Origin: Anthopleura xanthogrammica | Taxonomy: Eukaryota; Cnidaria; Anthozoa; Actiniaria; Actiniidae | Direction of reading: 5' to 3' | Length of the DNA: 64,000 bases | NCBI GenBank assembly: GCA_964019055.1 | Contig: OZ025214.1 | Location: 4,020,858-4,084,857, forward strand | Position numbers and translations under genes: made by a program | Shown: positions 36,698 to 48,560 of the stretch, in pieces | Layout of the letters: each line of letters opens with the position of its first letter | Position numbering within the stretch: the first letter of the stretch is position 1 | The notes under the pieces: generated by a model | The model's database searches: none | Told to the model about the DNA's origin: nothing | Seen by the model: the letters and a program-made list of their open reading frames with translations, nothing else

Positions 36698-36831
36698 TAG
36701 ACCCCTTGCAGCAAGTTTGAATGCAGCTCAATTTGGAGGGCAGAACAATAGGTTCCAATTCTCAGGAGATTAAAATTCTTTTGTTTTGCTCTCCAAATTG
36801 AGCTGCTCTGATGTCACCTGCAAGGGGTCTA
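36698..36831. mobile_element. TA-flanked foldback MITE, family A, copy 5 (complete)
   Basis: Reference copy of 134 bp. The termini ta-gaccccttgca and tgcaaggggtc-ta are perfect inverted repeats apart from the central 'cagcaag'/'cacc' difference. The inner arms are gcagctcaatttggag and ctccaaattgagctgc. The flanking TA dinucleotides suggest TA target duplication as in Tc1/mariner-type elements. Confidence 0.88.
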
Positions 36832-37363
36832 TTTCTCAATAACTCATTTCATATTTAAAATTTTTTTATTCAAATTTCATTCTAAGCACCTATTGCTATA
36901 CCTTGAGCATTTCTTTTCTTTCTTAACTATTGCCATTTTCATAATTTCATATTTTTTCAATAATTCAAATACATGGATCCAGGAACCAATTGCAAAATTC
37001 GAAAACAAAATTTGGGAATTGCAAAATATTGGTATCCATCTGTCATCCATCTGGTGAAAAATCTTTTTTTATATATTCAACCATCATGGAGACAGTTCAA
37101 ATACCCGTGTTTTGTATCATTCCAAGGGGACGGATCCTTACAAATTTAAAAACTAAAATATAACATTTAAAAAAGATTATTGTATTTATAATACACTTTG
37201 TTGTAATAGTAATTCTATGGTCATGGAATGTTACAAACAGACCAAATCTTTTGCTTTAAAAGCAGATTGGACCATCATTTTTTCTTTATTTTTCATACTA
37301 TTAACAAGATATGGTTTAATGTTTAACCTGGGAGATCAATTTGTGTGCAGTTTAATCCAGCTA

Positions 37364-37978
37364 GAGTGGTCTTACTTAACCTGTGAAACAGCTAGTAGAT
37401 CAATGGCAATGGGCCTGGTCTATTTGACTATTAAACTTTAACAAGAAATTTTTGTTTCACAGGTTAAGTAAACTCACCCTAAGATACATTGTTAATGGAA
37501 GAACTTACATAGCACTTAGTTTATGTTCAAGTCTGGTTTCCATGTGTGTTTTAACCTATTTTCATTGTATTTAAAATCAAAACAGACACAATACAAAACA
37601 ACGAATTACAGCAGAAAGTAAGGTAAAACATTTGGGAAAATGTGTGAAGCAAAAAGCAAAAGGATGAGTATGAAAAAGCTTCGTAAAACATGACAAAAAC
37701 CAGGAAATATTTTTTGGAAACCAGACTTATTTCATTTATTTATTTGTACTACTTTAATCTCCTAACTATTTATTTAGTTTATTATAGGTTAGTATATTCT
37801 TTTATGAGTATTATGTTAACTAAGTGCTATGTAGTTCTTTATTCCCATCATGGACAGATCCAGGAAGAGGGTTGTGGGGGTTGCAGCTGGCTGGCAGTGA
37901 GAGAATGATGGCTTACTAGAATAAGGCATTACTTTTGCTTCCCTTGCCATCATATAACCCCCTGGATCTGGCCCTGAT
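37364..37978. other. Convergent spacer with two small inverted repeats
   Basis: Hairpin arms ttacttaacctgtgaaaca (about 37373) and tgtttcacaggttaagtaa (about 37452). A second inverted pair, gacagatccagg (37853) and cctggatctggcc (37961), sits within G/C-rich ends typical of the element at 46011-46398. The ORF at 37217-37441 overlaps the first hairpin and has no other support. Confidence 0.55.
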
Positions 37979-38125
37979 TTGTTTAGCATTCTGGAGTTGT
38001 TGCTAGGAGACAAACACACTAGTCATCTTGATTTTGGACCTTGTGCGCATGGAATAAAGTATTGAATAATACTATTGTTGGAATTAGTTACAAATATTCA
38101 CCCAGATTTGATCATTCACCATTTT

Positions 38126-38257
38126 CCATACATCAGTTAACTGGTCACAGACAAAGCATTCAATCGAGGCTGCAAGGTAGTTTCAAAGGATTATTCAAAT
38201 TTGAGCCTTGCAGCCTCGACTGAATGCTTTGTGTTTGACCAGTGAACCGATGTATGG
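38126..38257. mobile_element. Foldback element, family C, copy 1
   Basis: Arms ccatacatcagttaactggt, caca, gacaaagcattcaatcgagg, ctgcaagg and the inverted ccttgcagcctcgactgaatgcttt...tgatgtatgg. The related copy at 50564-50683 lies in DCTN1 intron 4 with its loop in the opposite orientation. Confidence 0.8.
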
Positions 38258-38824
38258 AAAGTGTTGAATTTGGTTTTCCAACATGCTGTAAAATAACTAG
38301 GCTAGTTCAATATTTAGATCACTGGTCCCACATGGGAGAGAGCATTTATGTGCATTATTAGAATATTCTTTACATAACTTTAGACATTATGGATGCCCAT
38401 GGTTTGACATGCAAGTGAGGCAAATGGGTCACTTTACCATTTGACCTAAATGCCTCACTTATGTCGACATTTAAATGTGGTTCAACTGTATGAAACAGTA
38501 TGAGACTGGCATCTTCTTTTAATAAACTAATAACCAATGCATAATTGTTGAGTATTATCTTTGATCACTGATGTCAAGAAATGATCTACTGTCGTCAGCA
38601 GTATTTCTAGTGATGGTATATGAAAATGTAGTGAAATGATGCGCCGTTGTCTCAGGACATGAATATCTACAAATGACATCCTATCCCAGTAAGGATACCA
38701 GCCCTGATAGTAACAGGGAATAGAACAGGTTCGAGCTGTCATCCTAAGGTAATCTTTTCCAAGATAGAAGCCCAGTGAGAAAAAATTTAAAAACGTCATA
38801 ATCAATCGCCATTCCTATACCAAG

Positions 38825-41800
38825 TTAACCCCTATCGCATATAACTTCTACAATACTTGGTTCCATTAGTTCTGCTTCCACACTTCTATTGACAGCACTG
38901 TTCACCACCTCGTCTAATAACACATGAACAAGATTCTCATCTGATACGAACCGCCAAAGATAAAGCTGTAGATAATGTGTATCCACTTGAATTTGTTGTA
39001 GGCCATATTTACCAAACGTACGCAGTCTAACACACTCCAGGAGGGTCTAAAACAAAAGGTTAGCTTGTGGTTAGGATGTGAAAAATTGGAGTATATGAGA
39101 ATGGGCCAGGAGTAGGAATCTACAGACTAACAGTGGTAGATAGTGGTAGATGTAGGCAGCTTTACAGCTGAACATCACATTCATGGATACAAACTGTAAC
39201 AAAATCACTCCTACCTTGAGTGCTATTTTCACAATCCCAGTGAGAACAGAAACTTTAGAAAATTCAACAGGACTAAAAATCTCGATTTTCTCGGAGAAAA
39301 GTTTCTGGATGTTACTAAGTAGACTTGAATCAAAACCAGTACTACAAAGAAAGGAAAAAAGTACATATTATGAACCATACATCGCAAAACTGTGGCCATA
39401 CTATGACTAATTTGAAGGTGAAATACCTTGGAGTGTAGCTAAACTGTGATCGACTTGGCTTTGCTTGGCTTGATAATGAGTAAGTGAATTTACTGGAATC
39501 TGTCGATGGAAAATAAGATATAGAGATACCAACAAGGGCTTTACAATGGATTTCTAATTCATCATCCTGTGAGGTGTGAGCCTTTCTAACTCCCTTGAAC
39601 ATTCCTTTCTCATTTATTCTTTTCTCATTCATTCTTCCTCTCATTCAATCCCACTCACCTGAGCTGTGGGCCTTCCTCGCTCCCTCTTCATACAGCTGCC
39701 CTACTTGAGTATCAATAGCTGTCACATCTTCAACAATTCGCTTCATCACGGCGCGCACATTCCGTGGTTCAATAGTATTTATCCAGTCACGTGTATCTAC
39801 ACTCTTTCTTATCATCTGCAAGTAGTAACGAAGATTAAACATGCATGACTACTGGACGTATAAAGGACCGTTCAAACGGGCGATTTTGGCGGCGATTTTT
39901 TCGGCGATTTCACGTCGATGGATCTCCAAAACCGCAGTGAAATCGCCGGTCGTTTACACGCGCATTTCCCGTCACCGTTAGAATCGCGGCAAAAATCGCA
40001 CCTCAGATTGCCGCAAGAATCGCCCGCGTTTGAAAATCGAAAATGCGGATATGCGCAGTATTTCCCCCCTTTAGGCGCAGCAAACATCAAAATTTACTTC
40101 TGAGCTACACCAGTCAAAATAAAGGTTAAACAACATAAAAAGATAACCGCTTAGCACTTGCGACGCACGAAATTTTATTTACACGCTGTTTCATATTAAC
40201 TTTGGAAAAAAGGACCGAGAGCCTCTGGACGTGTGGCAAACATTTGGGGGAAACCCTTCGAAATTCCAACCACTGATGCCGCAATACGTACCTGAGATAT
40301 GACTAATCCTTGGATCTTGACGTAATGATTGAGTAAATCCTAAAGAAAGAGATTTGTAAAAAATTACAGATCCTTTTAGCTTGGGCGAAATGTTTCCCGA
40401 TTTCAGACCACGTGTCATTCCCTTAAGGCGCAGACACGCAGGCGCACGATCCTACTTCAGCAATATTGCCGCAAGTTTTTCCGTAGCTTTGGGCATAAGA
40501 TTCGACGAACCTGGTCCATATTAACGTTTTTCTTAATCAGTTAAGGTAAGGAAATAAAATAATAATTAAGAGAATGAATGATGCATGGAGTGAATTAGGA
40601 AACCATTGAGTACACCCAAGTTGAATTGGGTTCTGTTGATAATTTTATTTTTAATTCTACTTTTTTAAGAGTTTGCACGTACGCATGAGCTCTTCCTGAT
40701 TTTTTTCGTTTTGGCGCGGTCTTTGAAGAAATCAATTCAATAATAATTTTGAGGTGAGCGCAAAAAAAGTGCTATGGGAGAAATGATTTGAATTACCTGT
40801 GCTATTGATCTAGCTTCAGACACAAGCTCTGATACTGGTGTCCGGACACAACCACGACGAAGCTCTTCATCCACTGGAAACTGTTCATCCGTCAGACTTA
40901 ACTAGAGGCGTAATGGTAATGAAGAAATGAATGGAATCATCATTACCATCACCGTTATCATTACATCACCATGATCGTTAACATATTCCGCCGGGTTTAT
41001 ATTATGAAGCACAAAGATCAAACACTAAGGTAAAGAAGTTTAAGAATTGAAGTGGATTTGAAGGGGAAAGCAAGACAACTATTACCAGAGATCATAATCA
41101 CTTACCACATAAGTAATAGTGGATTCATGGAAATCAGTACAGAGTCTTGACAGAAGAAGAACCAATGATGGAGGTGGTGAACTAGCTTTGTTGCAAAAGT
41201 CCTGGAAAAATAAATGTTATCAGTGGATGCATTGGTCTAAACAGAGCTTACTCCCTCTGACTCCCCCCTGCATGGGCGTCCTTGGAGGGTGGAGGTTACG
41301 ATAATTTAGTCTTTAGCCTTTACCTTGGCAGTTTGTAGGACGTGTTTTAAGAAATCTACCACCAAGCCTTCCCGTACGTCATCAGCACAGTATGGACCAC
41401 GAAAATATGGCTTGACGGAAAACGTGATATCAGGACCTATAAATGCCTGTAAAAAAGATATTCAAGAGTTATCTATTATTCTTACTCACACGACAGTCAC
41501 TAAGAGGCGCCATCCAGAGGAGTTCCTTAAGAGACAATGAGATGTTACCTTAAGATAGTTGAGTACAGTTTTGATTTGATCCAGGATTGCGTTACTGGTT
41601 TGTGTAAGAAGATCCGAGAGTGCGTGACTTTTATCTTTGCCTGTCTGTCGGGGTAACGCAGCTAATGCTTGACGAGTGTCTGTCAGACAAACTATAAAAG
41701 AACAACTATTTATTACATTCATTTCAAATCCTTTCAGGATATTTAACAGAGAAGTTTTGTTGGTGAACCTCAGAGATCCCTCCTAGGTCCCTTACCCACA

Positions 41801-44800
41801 TGCTCCATGAAAATTGGGTTTATGAAGACAATAATTCTATAGCATCATCTGGAGTTGTTATATGGGAGTGAACACCACATAGGCTGGCTCGGCCTCTACT
41901 GGATCTCTTCAATATTTTTCTCTATAGTATTTCTACCCATAAGTAACACACGTTTTAGTTTGATTACCTGCAAATTGTTGTCGTAGGCTTTGAGTATAAA
42001 ATATTACTCGGTTGTGCGCAGATCGGGCAATAATGTTTGCTCCAGACCTTGATAAAGAAAAAAGGAGAAATGACATTAATAATGAGCAACATTCAGTTGA
42101 GAAGACAAGAAGAAATGCTCAGATGCCAAGAAGGGAAGGAGAAACAGTTAGGCAAAGAGAAAAGCTTAGTGTCTGCAGTGCAATGAAGTGGCTTGGAGTA
42201 TCACTACTCCGCCTTGATGGGGAACTAACACACCCTCTTCCCTCAGCATTTTACAATCAGACCCCCTGTCATCGGCAGAGAGGGGAAGAAGCAAGGCCTC
42301 TCCATACTGACCTGCTAGAACCAATATCTGGAAGAAGCTTATGAACTGCCTGGAGACGACGATGAAACCGATCTAATGCACGCACCAGGAGAACATTATT
42401 ACCAGTATCAGTCTGTGTGAAACAACATATATACATGTTAGTTTGTGAACGCACTTGAAATGGGTCGGTGAACTGATAAGGATGAGAGGTGTCCCAAATA
42501 AAATAGGCCCTTTTATGTTTGGTGTAATGCTTTTTCACTTCAAATGATTTGGGGAATAAGATTCCTTGTTAAGCTACATCGATACTAATACATCTTCTTA
42601 AGTTTTACTGGTAAAAAAACAATACTCCAGAACATGGCATGTGGTCTGAAATGGAAAAAAATTACACCAGAAATTGACTTCTAAATTGCATTTGGTACAT
42701 TACACACCTCAAGTTCAATTCTAGCTTCTGTGATTTTGAAGTACTGGCCCATCAACGTCTGCATGAAACTGGACAGCTTCTTGGATACAACTCTTTCCAA
42801 CTCTTCTGGATCAGTCACATGACTAGTAAACAACAAGGAAAGAAAAGAAAAGGTGAGGTGGCCTTTACAACAGATACACTGGGAACTTGATAGACTGCTT
42901 ACAATCTTGAGTGATGAGTTTTTATTCGAGAACTCTGTAATTATAGGAGAAAGAACTCCCTACCCATATGTAAGACCAGATATAATAATATTAAAGTAAC
43001 CTGCAGTTTGCCAGCAAAACAACCAAATTTTGAGTGGCATATCTAGTCACTTACTCTCCAATTTGCCGTTCTACAAACTGTTCTTTATAAGAAGCAATGA
43101 CCAAGCAGACAGTGCTTAGGAAGCCATTGCAGCCACAGTCAATGAACTCCAGAAAATCCTGAAGAGAAAATAGTATATTAAGCTCGGTTATCACTTGATA
43201 CACAAGCATAAGCATAAGCAACGTACACAGACTCAGTTATGCATTCAGCAGCAAACATCTTTTCTCAAACCTGTTTGAGAAGAGATGCAAGGACTGCCTG
43301 TTTTTTATGTCACTTTATACTGCAGTGGTCCATCCTTGGACCCACCATTTATGTGAGTAGAGTTGCTTCAAGGGTTTTTCTCCAGGTTCTCTAGTTTTCC
43401 TCCCTCCATAAAAATCACCTTTCAAGTTCCAATTTGATGATATGGAACAAGGGCCACAGTTTGTTAGCCACTGGCCAAAGGTTGCTTAGAACAACAAGTT
43501 CAATAGTTTCTGTTGCTTACCATAGGTCTTTGATGCTTGGATTCTTCAAGGGTGTCACCTTCTGATGCTGTATGAGAGAGAATAAGATTTCTTGATTACA
43601 ATGTAAACAGAAAACCAAAGAAACTAAAATTTAAGACTAAAGATGCAGTCATATGCATCTTGTTACCCTCTATTATATTGTGGCTCTCATGTACGAAGTA
43701 GTAGGTAAAATATATACTACACAGCAGGGACTTATCTCCTGTATATCCATGAGATGACTAGAGGTGCCAGTCTCCCCTCCCAACCCCATTGCAGGGTCAT
43801 TCTATTATATATTTGCCTTCATGATATTTCTTCCCACCACATCCTCTTTACTCCCTGTTAGGTAACTAATGTATTAAGCTGTACCCTCAACAGGCTGTAA
43901 TTCTTCCTTTTTGAGTTGAACTTGTGCTTCAAGGACTCTTATGTTTTCATCCAATCTTTCCCTTGCCCTATGAGATAGAGTATTGCACATGAAAAGACAC
44001 TTGAATAATGGATATCACTACAAGAATATCAAACAAAGAATCTTATTCTCAAGAGAATGACATTGGGTCTGAAATGGAAAACCTTATGCCAAAGCAAAAT
44101 AGGTCTATTCTGAACAGAGATTCGATTTCCAACATTTGCAGGGAAATCCTGTGACAAGGAAGGTTTACCAATAAACCAGTCTTCTCTAGATCTTCCCCAG
44201 TACAGCAAAAGAGTTTCCACACAAATCTACGCACTGCTTTACTATTTACTTACTGAGTAATAAATTCATCACACAGTTCATCTGCTGGCTCACGGAGTTG
44301 AAGTAACAAGTCTACACACTCTGCCAACTGCTTGGGTGTTGACTTAAAAGAAGATGATAAAAAAAGTAAATTTTTTCTATCTAATGTATACATGACTTCA
44401 CAATCAAAGTCGTTTAAATCAGGAAAAGCAAGTCAGAAAACATTTCTAAAACAGATTTTCAAAAGTGGATGAAATGTGGCATGCAAACTTGCAGTAAAGA
44501 TATGATAACTATCAGATTGCAGATCATCACGTCAGACATGCATGTATACAGATATACCATACAATGTATACCATGTATATCATATTATGGAATGTCTATG
44601 TACTACTGTATGTGTATCCAAATTTTACCGTATGAAATCCACTGTACTGTAGTAGGGAGGTGATTTTGATAATTCTATACCTTTGGGTTTCTTAGTTGCT
44701 CTCTTAGTCTTGTTATAAGTTCTTTGACTATTTCATCACAGTCTTGATGGATTCCTTGAAATGACGGCATGTGACTGTATTGGTGTAAGACATCCCTGGC

Positions 44801-47289
44801 TTTTGTGTAATACCTGTATTTATAACCATACCAAATAATATTTTATCATAGAAACCTGCACTTCTACTATATACTGAGCAGAGGGTCCTAGGGTCCCATG
44901 AAGGGAGGGACCCAGTAATGAACACAGTAGAGGGTCCATGGAGGGAGGGGTGTCCTAGGGGTGTTCTGAGAAGATCACAGTTTGTCTGGCTTTGATGCAG
45001 AGTCACGGCTACCTTTCAAGATGGCACAGGGAACTGTGAAGGGGACTATTAAGGGAAAGATGATGGCAAAACAGCATTCTACCACCTTATTCCAGCTAGA
45101 ATTAACCCCTAAGAGATTTATATGATGGCACTTTACCTGACAGCCAGTCCATATTGTTTCATTTCTACACATTTCTTTAGTCTGGATGGTAACTCGAACA
45201 GAAACTGAAGCTGAAATAAAATACAATACTAGCCATTCAATAAAATAAATTCAAACCTTTGATTATAGACTGAAGTGAAAACAGTATCCAGAACAGACAT
45301 AAGAGATGCATAAATTAGTACAGTACCTTAGTGAGTAATGTATGGACGCCAGATAATTTTGTAATTTGTTGCCGTTTGTCTTGTAAGGTGCCGCTAATCT
45401 TTTCACTGAAGTCTGTGATGGCAGACATATTTTTTTCAAGCTCAGTCATCTCTTCTTCCATTTTCTTGAAATCATGTTTCATCTTAAAAAAAAGACAGTC
45501 ATGAAAATATTTATTTTTAAATTTATTATTTATCTTACCTATCCAGAGGAATAGGAAGGGGGAAGCAAGCATCGGTATAACCAATGGAGTCTCAAAAAGG
45601 CTCCATGCTGGCACCTGGATCTAACACCAATTTGTAACAACCAAATTATGCGAGGTACTGGTAAGTCCTTTCCATGAGCTGCTTTATTAGAAACATCTTC
45701 ACCTACATTCATGACCCCCTTGTTCTGTCGACCTCTATGACATTGAAGCTACAGTATAGTTTTCTAAGATGTGACATGATATTGCAGTGGTGACACAGAA
45801 GCTAGAATAGGTATTATCCTTGCCTTTCTAATTGTATCTGTTGCACTGATAAACTTGTTATAGTTTTCATAAACCAATGTCTGCATATCACTGTCTAATG
45901 CCTTGATCTCTGAAGTGAACAACACAAAAGTTTTCCATTAGTAAAAAAAAAATAAAAATGTGACATTAATTTTAGGATAGTATATATGGTATGTCATTCT
46001 ACAAGGAACATCAGGGACGGATCCAGGGGAGGGGTGCAGGGGGCAATGTTTCCTTCTTTGATTCTGAGGGTTGCACCCCTCTCTGGGCTGAATTTGTGCC
46101 CCTACTTTGCAACTTGCAAGATATCCAAGGACTCAAAATAAAGGCCAGTCAACGGTCAATGCCCGGCCAAATTTGGTACTTGACCGGTCAAATATGATTT
46201 TGAAGGGACATGTTGACCGGTCATATTTCAAAAAAATAAGATAAAATATCATACGCTGGACATCTTGACCAGCGTATGACTGGCTGTTATTTTATATCCA
46301 AAACAAGGATAGATTTTTTGGGGTTTGGCATTTTCCCAGACAGGTGCCCCTGCAATGCTGCACCTCTCCCTGAACAAAATCCTGGATTTGCCCCTGATCA
46401 TAGGTAAATCCTTACGCTTAGAGATATCTCCTTCTTTATCCATAAGTTCAGTCAGTGTTTTTTCTTTGAATGTCTTGCCCAAGTACGTGTCAGGCTGGAA
46501 GTGAGCCCCATTGATGTCACATGGGTCAATGGATGTCGGTTTCCCTGTCTCTTCACCGACTCCATAATACATCTTAAGAAGGCCACGCTTTTGACGATGC
46601 CTATTGCGAGCTGAATCACCATTCTCTTCTGTAATAAAAGATAACAGAGTTTTGAATGTTACTAGTGATACAATGATTTTGAAGTCAAACACTAAGCTAA
46701 TACTACCTCAACAAGAATAAAGGTAAAATACAGTATGGTCATACACAGGAATCACAGAGATCAGAGGAAGTGTCTATATTATAAGAGTGTTTGCATTATA
46801 TTATTAAACAGTCTGTTTTCTTTACTGTAATCTCTCTCCCACCTCCCTACTTTAATCAATATTCATTTTTTTTTAAATGTTTTTATATTACAGCCGACTG
46901 TTTTGCTGTGAATTTCATCAGAGTAAGAATTCAATAAAACGCGATCGGGGTGAATAATCCAAAAAATTGCAAAGAAATACGAGTTATATGGAAAATTATA
47001 CGCATCAATAGAAGTATAGATTATTGACCAAATTTAGTATTGATCATTAGTGATCATAAAGATCAGCTGTAAATAACATTCTAGAATCAAGCAGCCTCAA
47101 ACTTGGTTAGAAATCGCTTCCATAACTTGATCGCAGAACAAAAACCGAGAAAATATTATAGCAGAAAGATTCACTAAATGTGTTAGATCACTACTAAATC
47201 AATACAAAAACTATTAAAGAGCTCTGGGCGATAAATAAACTAGATCAAGAGTGCAAAAGATTAAAAAACACCAACTCACCGTCCGCCAT
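38825..47289 (-). CDS. VPS51: VPS51 subunit of the GARP/EARP tethering complexes
   Basis: Tethers endosome-derived vesicles at the trans-Golgi (GARP) and in recycling (EARP). Minus-strand exons: 47289-47280, 46628-46416, 45909-45824, 45482-45327, 45210-45137, 44813-44681, 44342-44254, 43967-43885, 43567-43521, 43158-43055, 42822-42708, 42412-42312, 42047-41968, 41691-41549, 41446-41324, 41201-41106, 40901-40797, 40339-40292, 39815-39659, 39499-39427, 39341-39215, 39046-38825 (2385 nt, 794 aa; human about 780). Recognised stretches: [43 protein letters not shown]-like [55 protein letters not shown] at the C terminus. The N-terminal 75-160 region is the coiled-coil Vps51/Vps67 domain. The start codon lies in AAGATGGCGGAC. 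Intron 3 has a GC donor. It diverges from DCTN1 across 251 bp. Confidence 0.96.
39866..40036. mobile_element. GC-rich foldback element in VPS51 intron 18
   Basis: Arms gttcaaacgggcgattttgg and the inverted aatcgcccgcgtttgaa, with internal repeats of 'gcgatttt' and 'aaaatcgc' on both strands. Its base composition is clearly higher in GC than the flanks. Confidence 0.65.
42504..42680. mobile_element. Long-TIR foldback element, family B, VPS51 intron 11
   Basis: Left arm ggcccttttatgtttggtgt, then gggaataagattcc. Right arm aatactccagaac, then gcatgtggtctgaaatgg. It matches the family-B element at 498-701. Half copies lie in VPS51 introns at 40372-40440 and 44035-44110. Confidence 0.6.
43355..43460 (+). 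mobile_element. SINE body fragment
   Basis: Shares ttcaagggtttttctc, ggttctctagttttcctcc and aagttccaattt with the SINE at 18125-18375. The A/B-box head and the 57-bp module are not clear. It lies in VPS51 intron 9 (43159-43520). Confidence 0.55.
45822..45823 (-). other. Non-canonical GC 5' splice site in VPS51
   Basis: The exon ending at 45824 reads ...AGA AAG followed by gcaagg. The next exon starts ATGAAACATGATTTC after ttttttaag. Joining at the GC gives the conserved TIRKM sequence in frame, and no GT nearby does so. AAG|GCAAGG is the classic strong GC-donor context. Confidence 0.85.
46011..46398. mobile_element. Long TIR element ending 13-20 bp from a VPS51 splice donor
   Basis: Termini tcagggacggatccagg (46011) and cctggatttgcccctga (46381-46397). 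The interior contains repeated ttgaccggtcaa / gaccagcgtatgac motifs also seen in different order at 54940-55130. The element fills most of VPS51 intron 2. The exon-2 donor begins at 46415. Confidence 0.6.
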
Positions 47290-47540
47290 CTTGGATCTGA
47301 CCTGGTTACACGTCAGAGCATGCGCAGTTTATATTCGGTCAAATTTGTTTTGGGGAGGAAAAATTTCAAGGTTTGGTTGAAAGAATTCCTAATTCTGGCT
47401 TCCCTAAGACCTTAGAGCCCTCAAATCCGCTTCAAACCGAAGCCAAAGACGTTTGGCTAGCTTCTGGAGCTGTTAGAAATTTCCTAGCAAAGTTGGTTGA
47501 TTTTTGGTGTGGCTGAGTTTCGAGGCGAAGCAAGTTCAAA
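47290..47540. promoter_or_regulatory. Divergent VPS51-DCTN1 promoter
   Basis: Only 251 bp separate the two start codons. No TATA box is evident. The minus-strand start lies in CCAAGATGGCGGAC and the plus-strand start in TTCAAAATGGCGACC, both matching the YY1 consensus AANATGGCG. Near 47309-47325, cacgtcagagcatgcgcag combines a CRE-like half site (ACGTCA) and an NRF1-like half site (ATGCGCA). TATA-less housekeeping promoters of this type are common. Activity is inferred. Confidence 0.75.
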
Positions 47541-48560
47541 ATGGCGACCAACGTGAAAATTGGAATGAGGGTTGAAACTGTCGGTAAAGGACAGAAAGGA
47601 ACCGTAGCTTATGTGGGATCGACGTCATTTTCTACTGGGAAGTGGATTGGTGTGGTTCTTGACGAAGCTAAAGGAAAGAATGATGGAACAGGTGAAATAT
47701 TTATATTAAGCTTAACTATAATGGCATGTAGTTAGTGTACAGTAAGCTTTACTGTAATATTAATTCCACAGTACAAATATGTACTTTATTTACGTCTACA
47801 CTTGGTTACTACATGTACATGAAAACTGTAATAATCAAACCAAGTAAAGTTCCAGTTAGAAGCGAGGTAACATGTACAACAGTTTGATCAATGTTGTCTT
47901 CTCGTTAATTTTTGTGGTGATTCTCCATGATTTCAGAAAATATTTTCTATCACTCCAAAGTATTTTTGAATACTCTTTTTGTTTAATAAGTAAATAAAAG
48001 TAGAAAGAGAGAGAAGAAAGGTCAACAGTCAGATTACACAGACGGACAGACAGACATGATTGACTTACTGATAAAGTCTTGCAGTGATGGGTATCCCCCT
48101 TTGCAGGACCCTGGACCCCCTCCCCCCCCCCCCCCCCATGTAGATGTAGATAGGTAGTTCCTAGGCCAAGACAGCTACTGTAGATGTAGAATTCAGCCTT
48201 TCCATAGTGCAGTCAAACCTCTACACAATGGCCACCTTGGGGACAAAATTTCCTGGTCGTTGGGTAGAGGTGGCCATTGTTGGGAGTTGGCCATTAGTGG
48301 AGGCTCAACTGTATTTTCTTGATCTTTTGATATCAGTTTCTTGTTGACGTAAAACTTTATAATATAGTTTAGTAAATTACATACAACTAAAAGAACCATT
48401 AAAAACTGAATAATTATATTTATGACCTCTCTTATGACAGTTCAAGGGAAAGAATACTTCAAGTGTCCAGACAATTATGGAATATTTGTCCGACAGTCTC
48501 AGATCGTCATTCTTGATGAGAAAACTGGATCCCCTTCTCCTCCTAAGCTAGCAAGGCCTT
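47541..48560 (+). other. DCTN1: CAP-Gly microtubule-binding domain of DCTN1 (exons 1-2)
   Basis: Residues about 5-70. Exon 1 gives [20 protein letters not shown] and [13 protein letters not shown]. After a 749-bp intron, exon 2 gives [20 protein letters not shown]. The p150 version of the GKNDG motif is intact, as are the aromatic residues that bind EEY/F tails of tubulin and EB proteins. Confidence 0.95.

Noticed and set aside
37217..37441. ORF of 74 codons with a hydrophobic stretch
   Set aside because: It overlaps a hairpin repeat in the convergent spacer, and no exon structure or similarity supports it.
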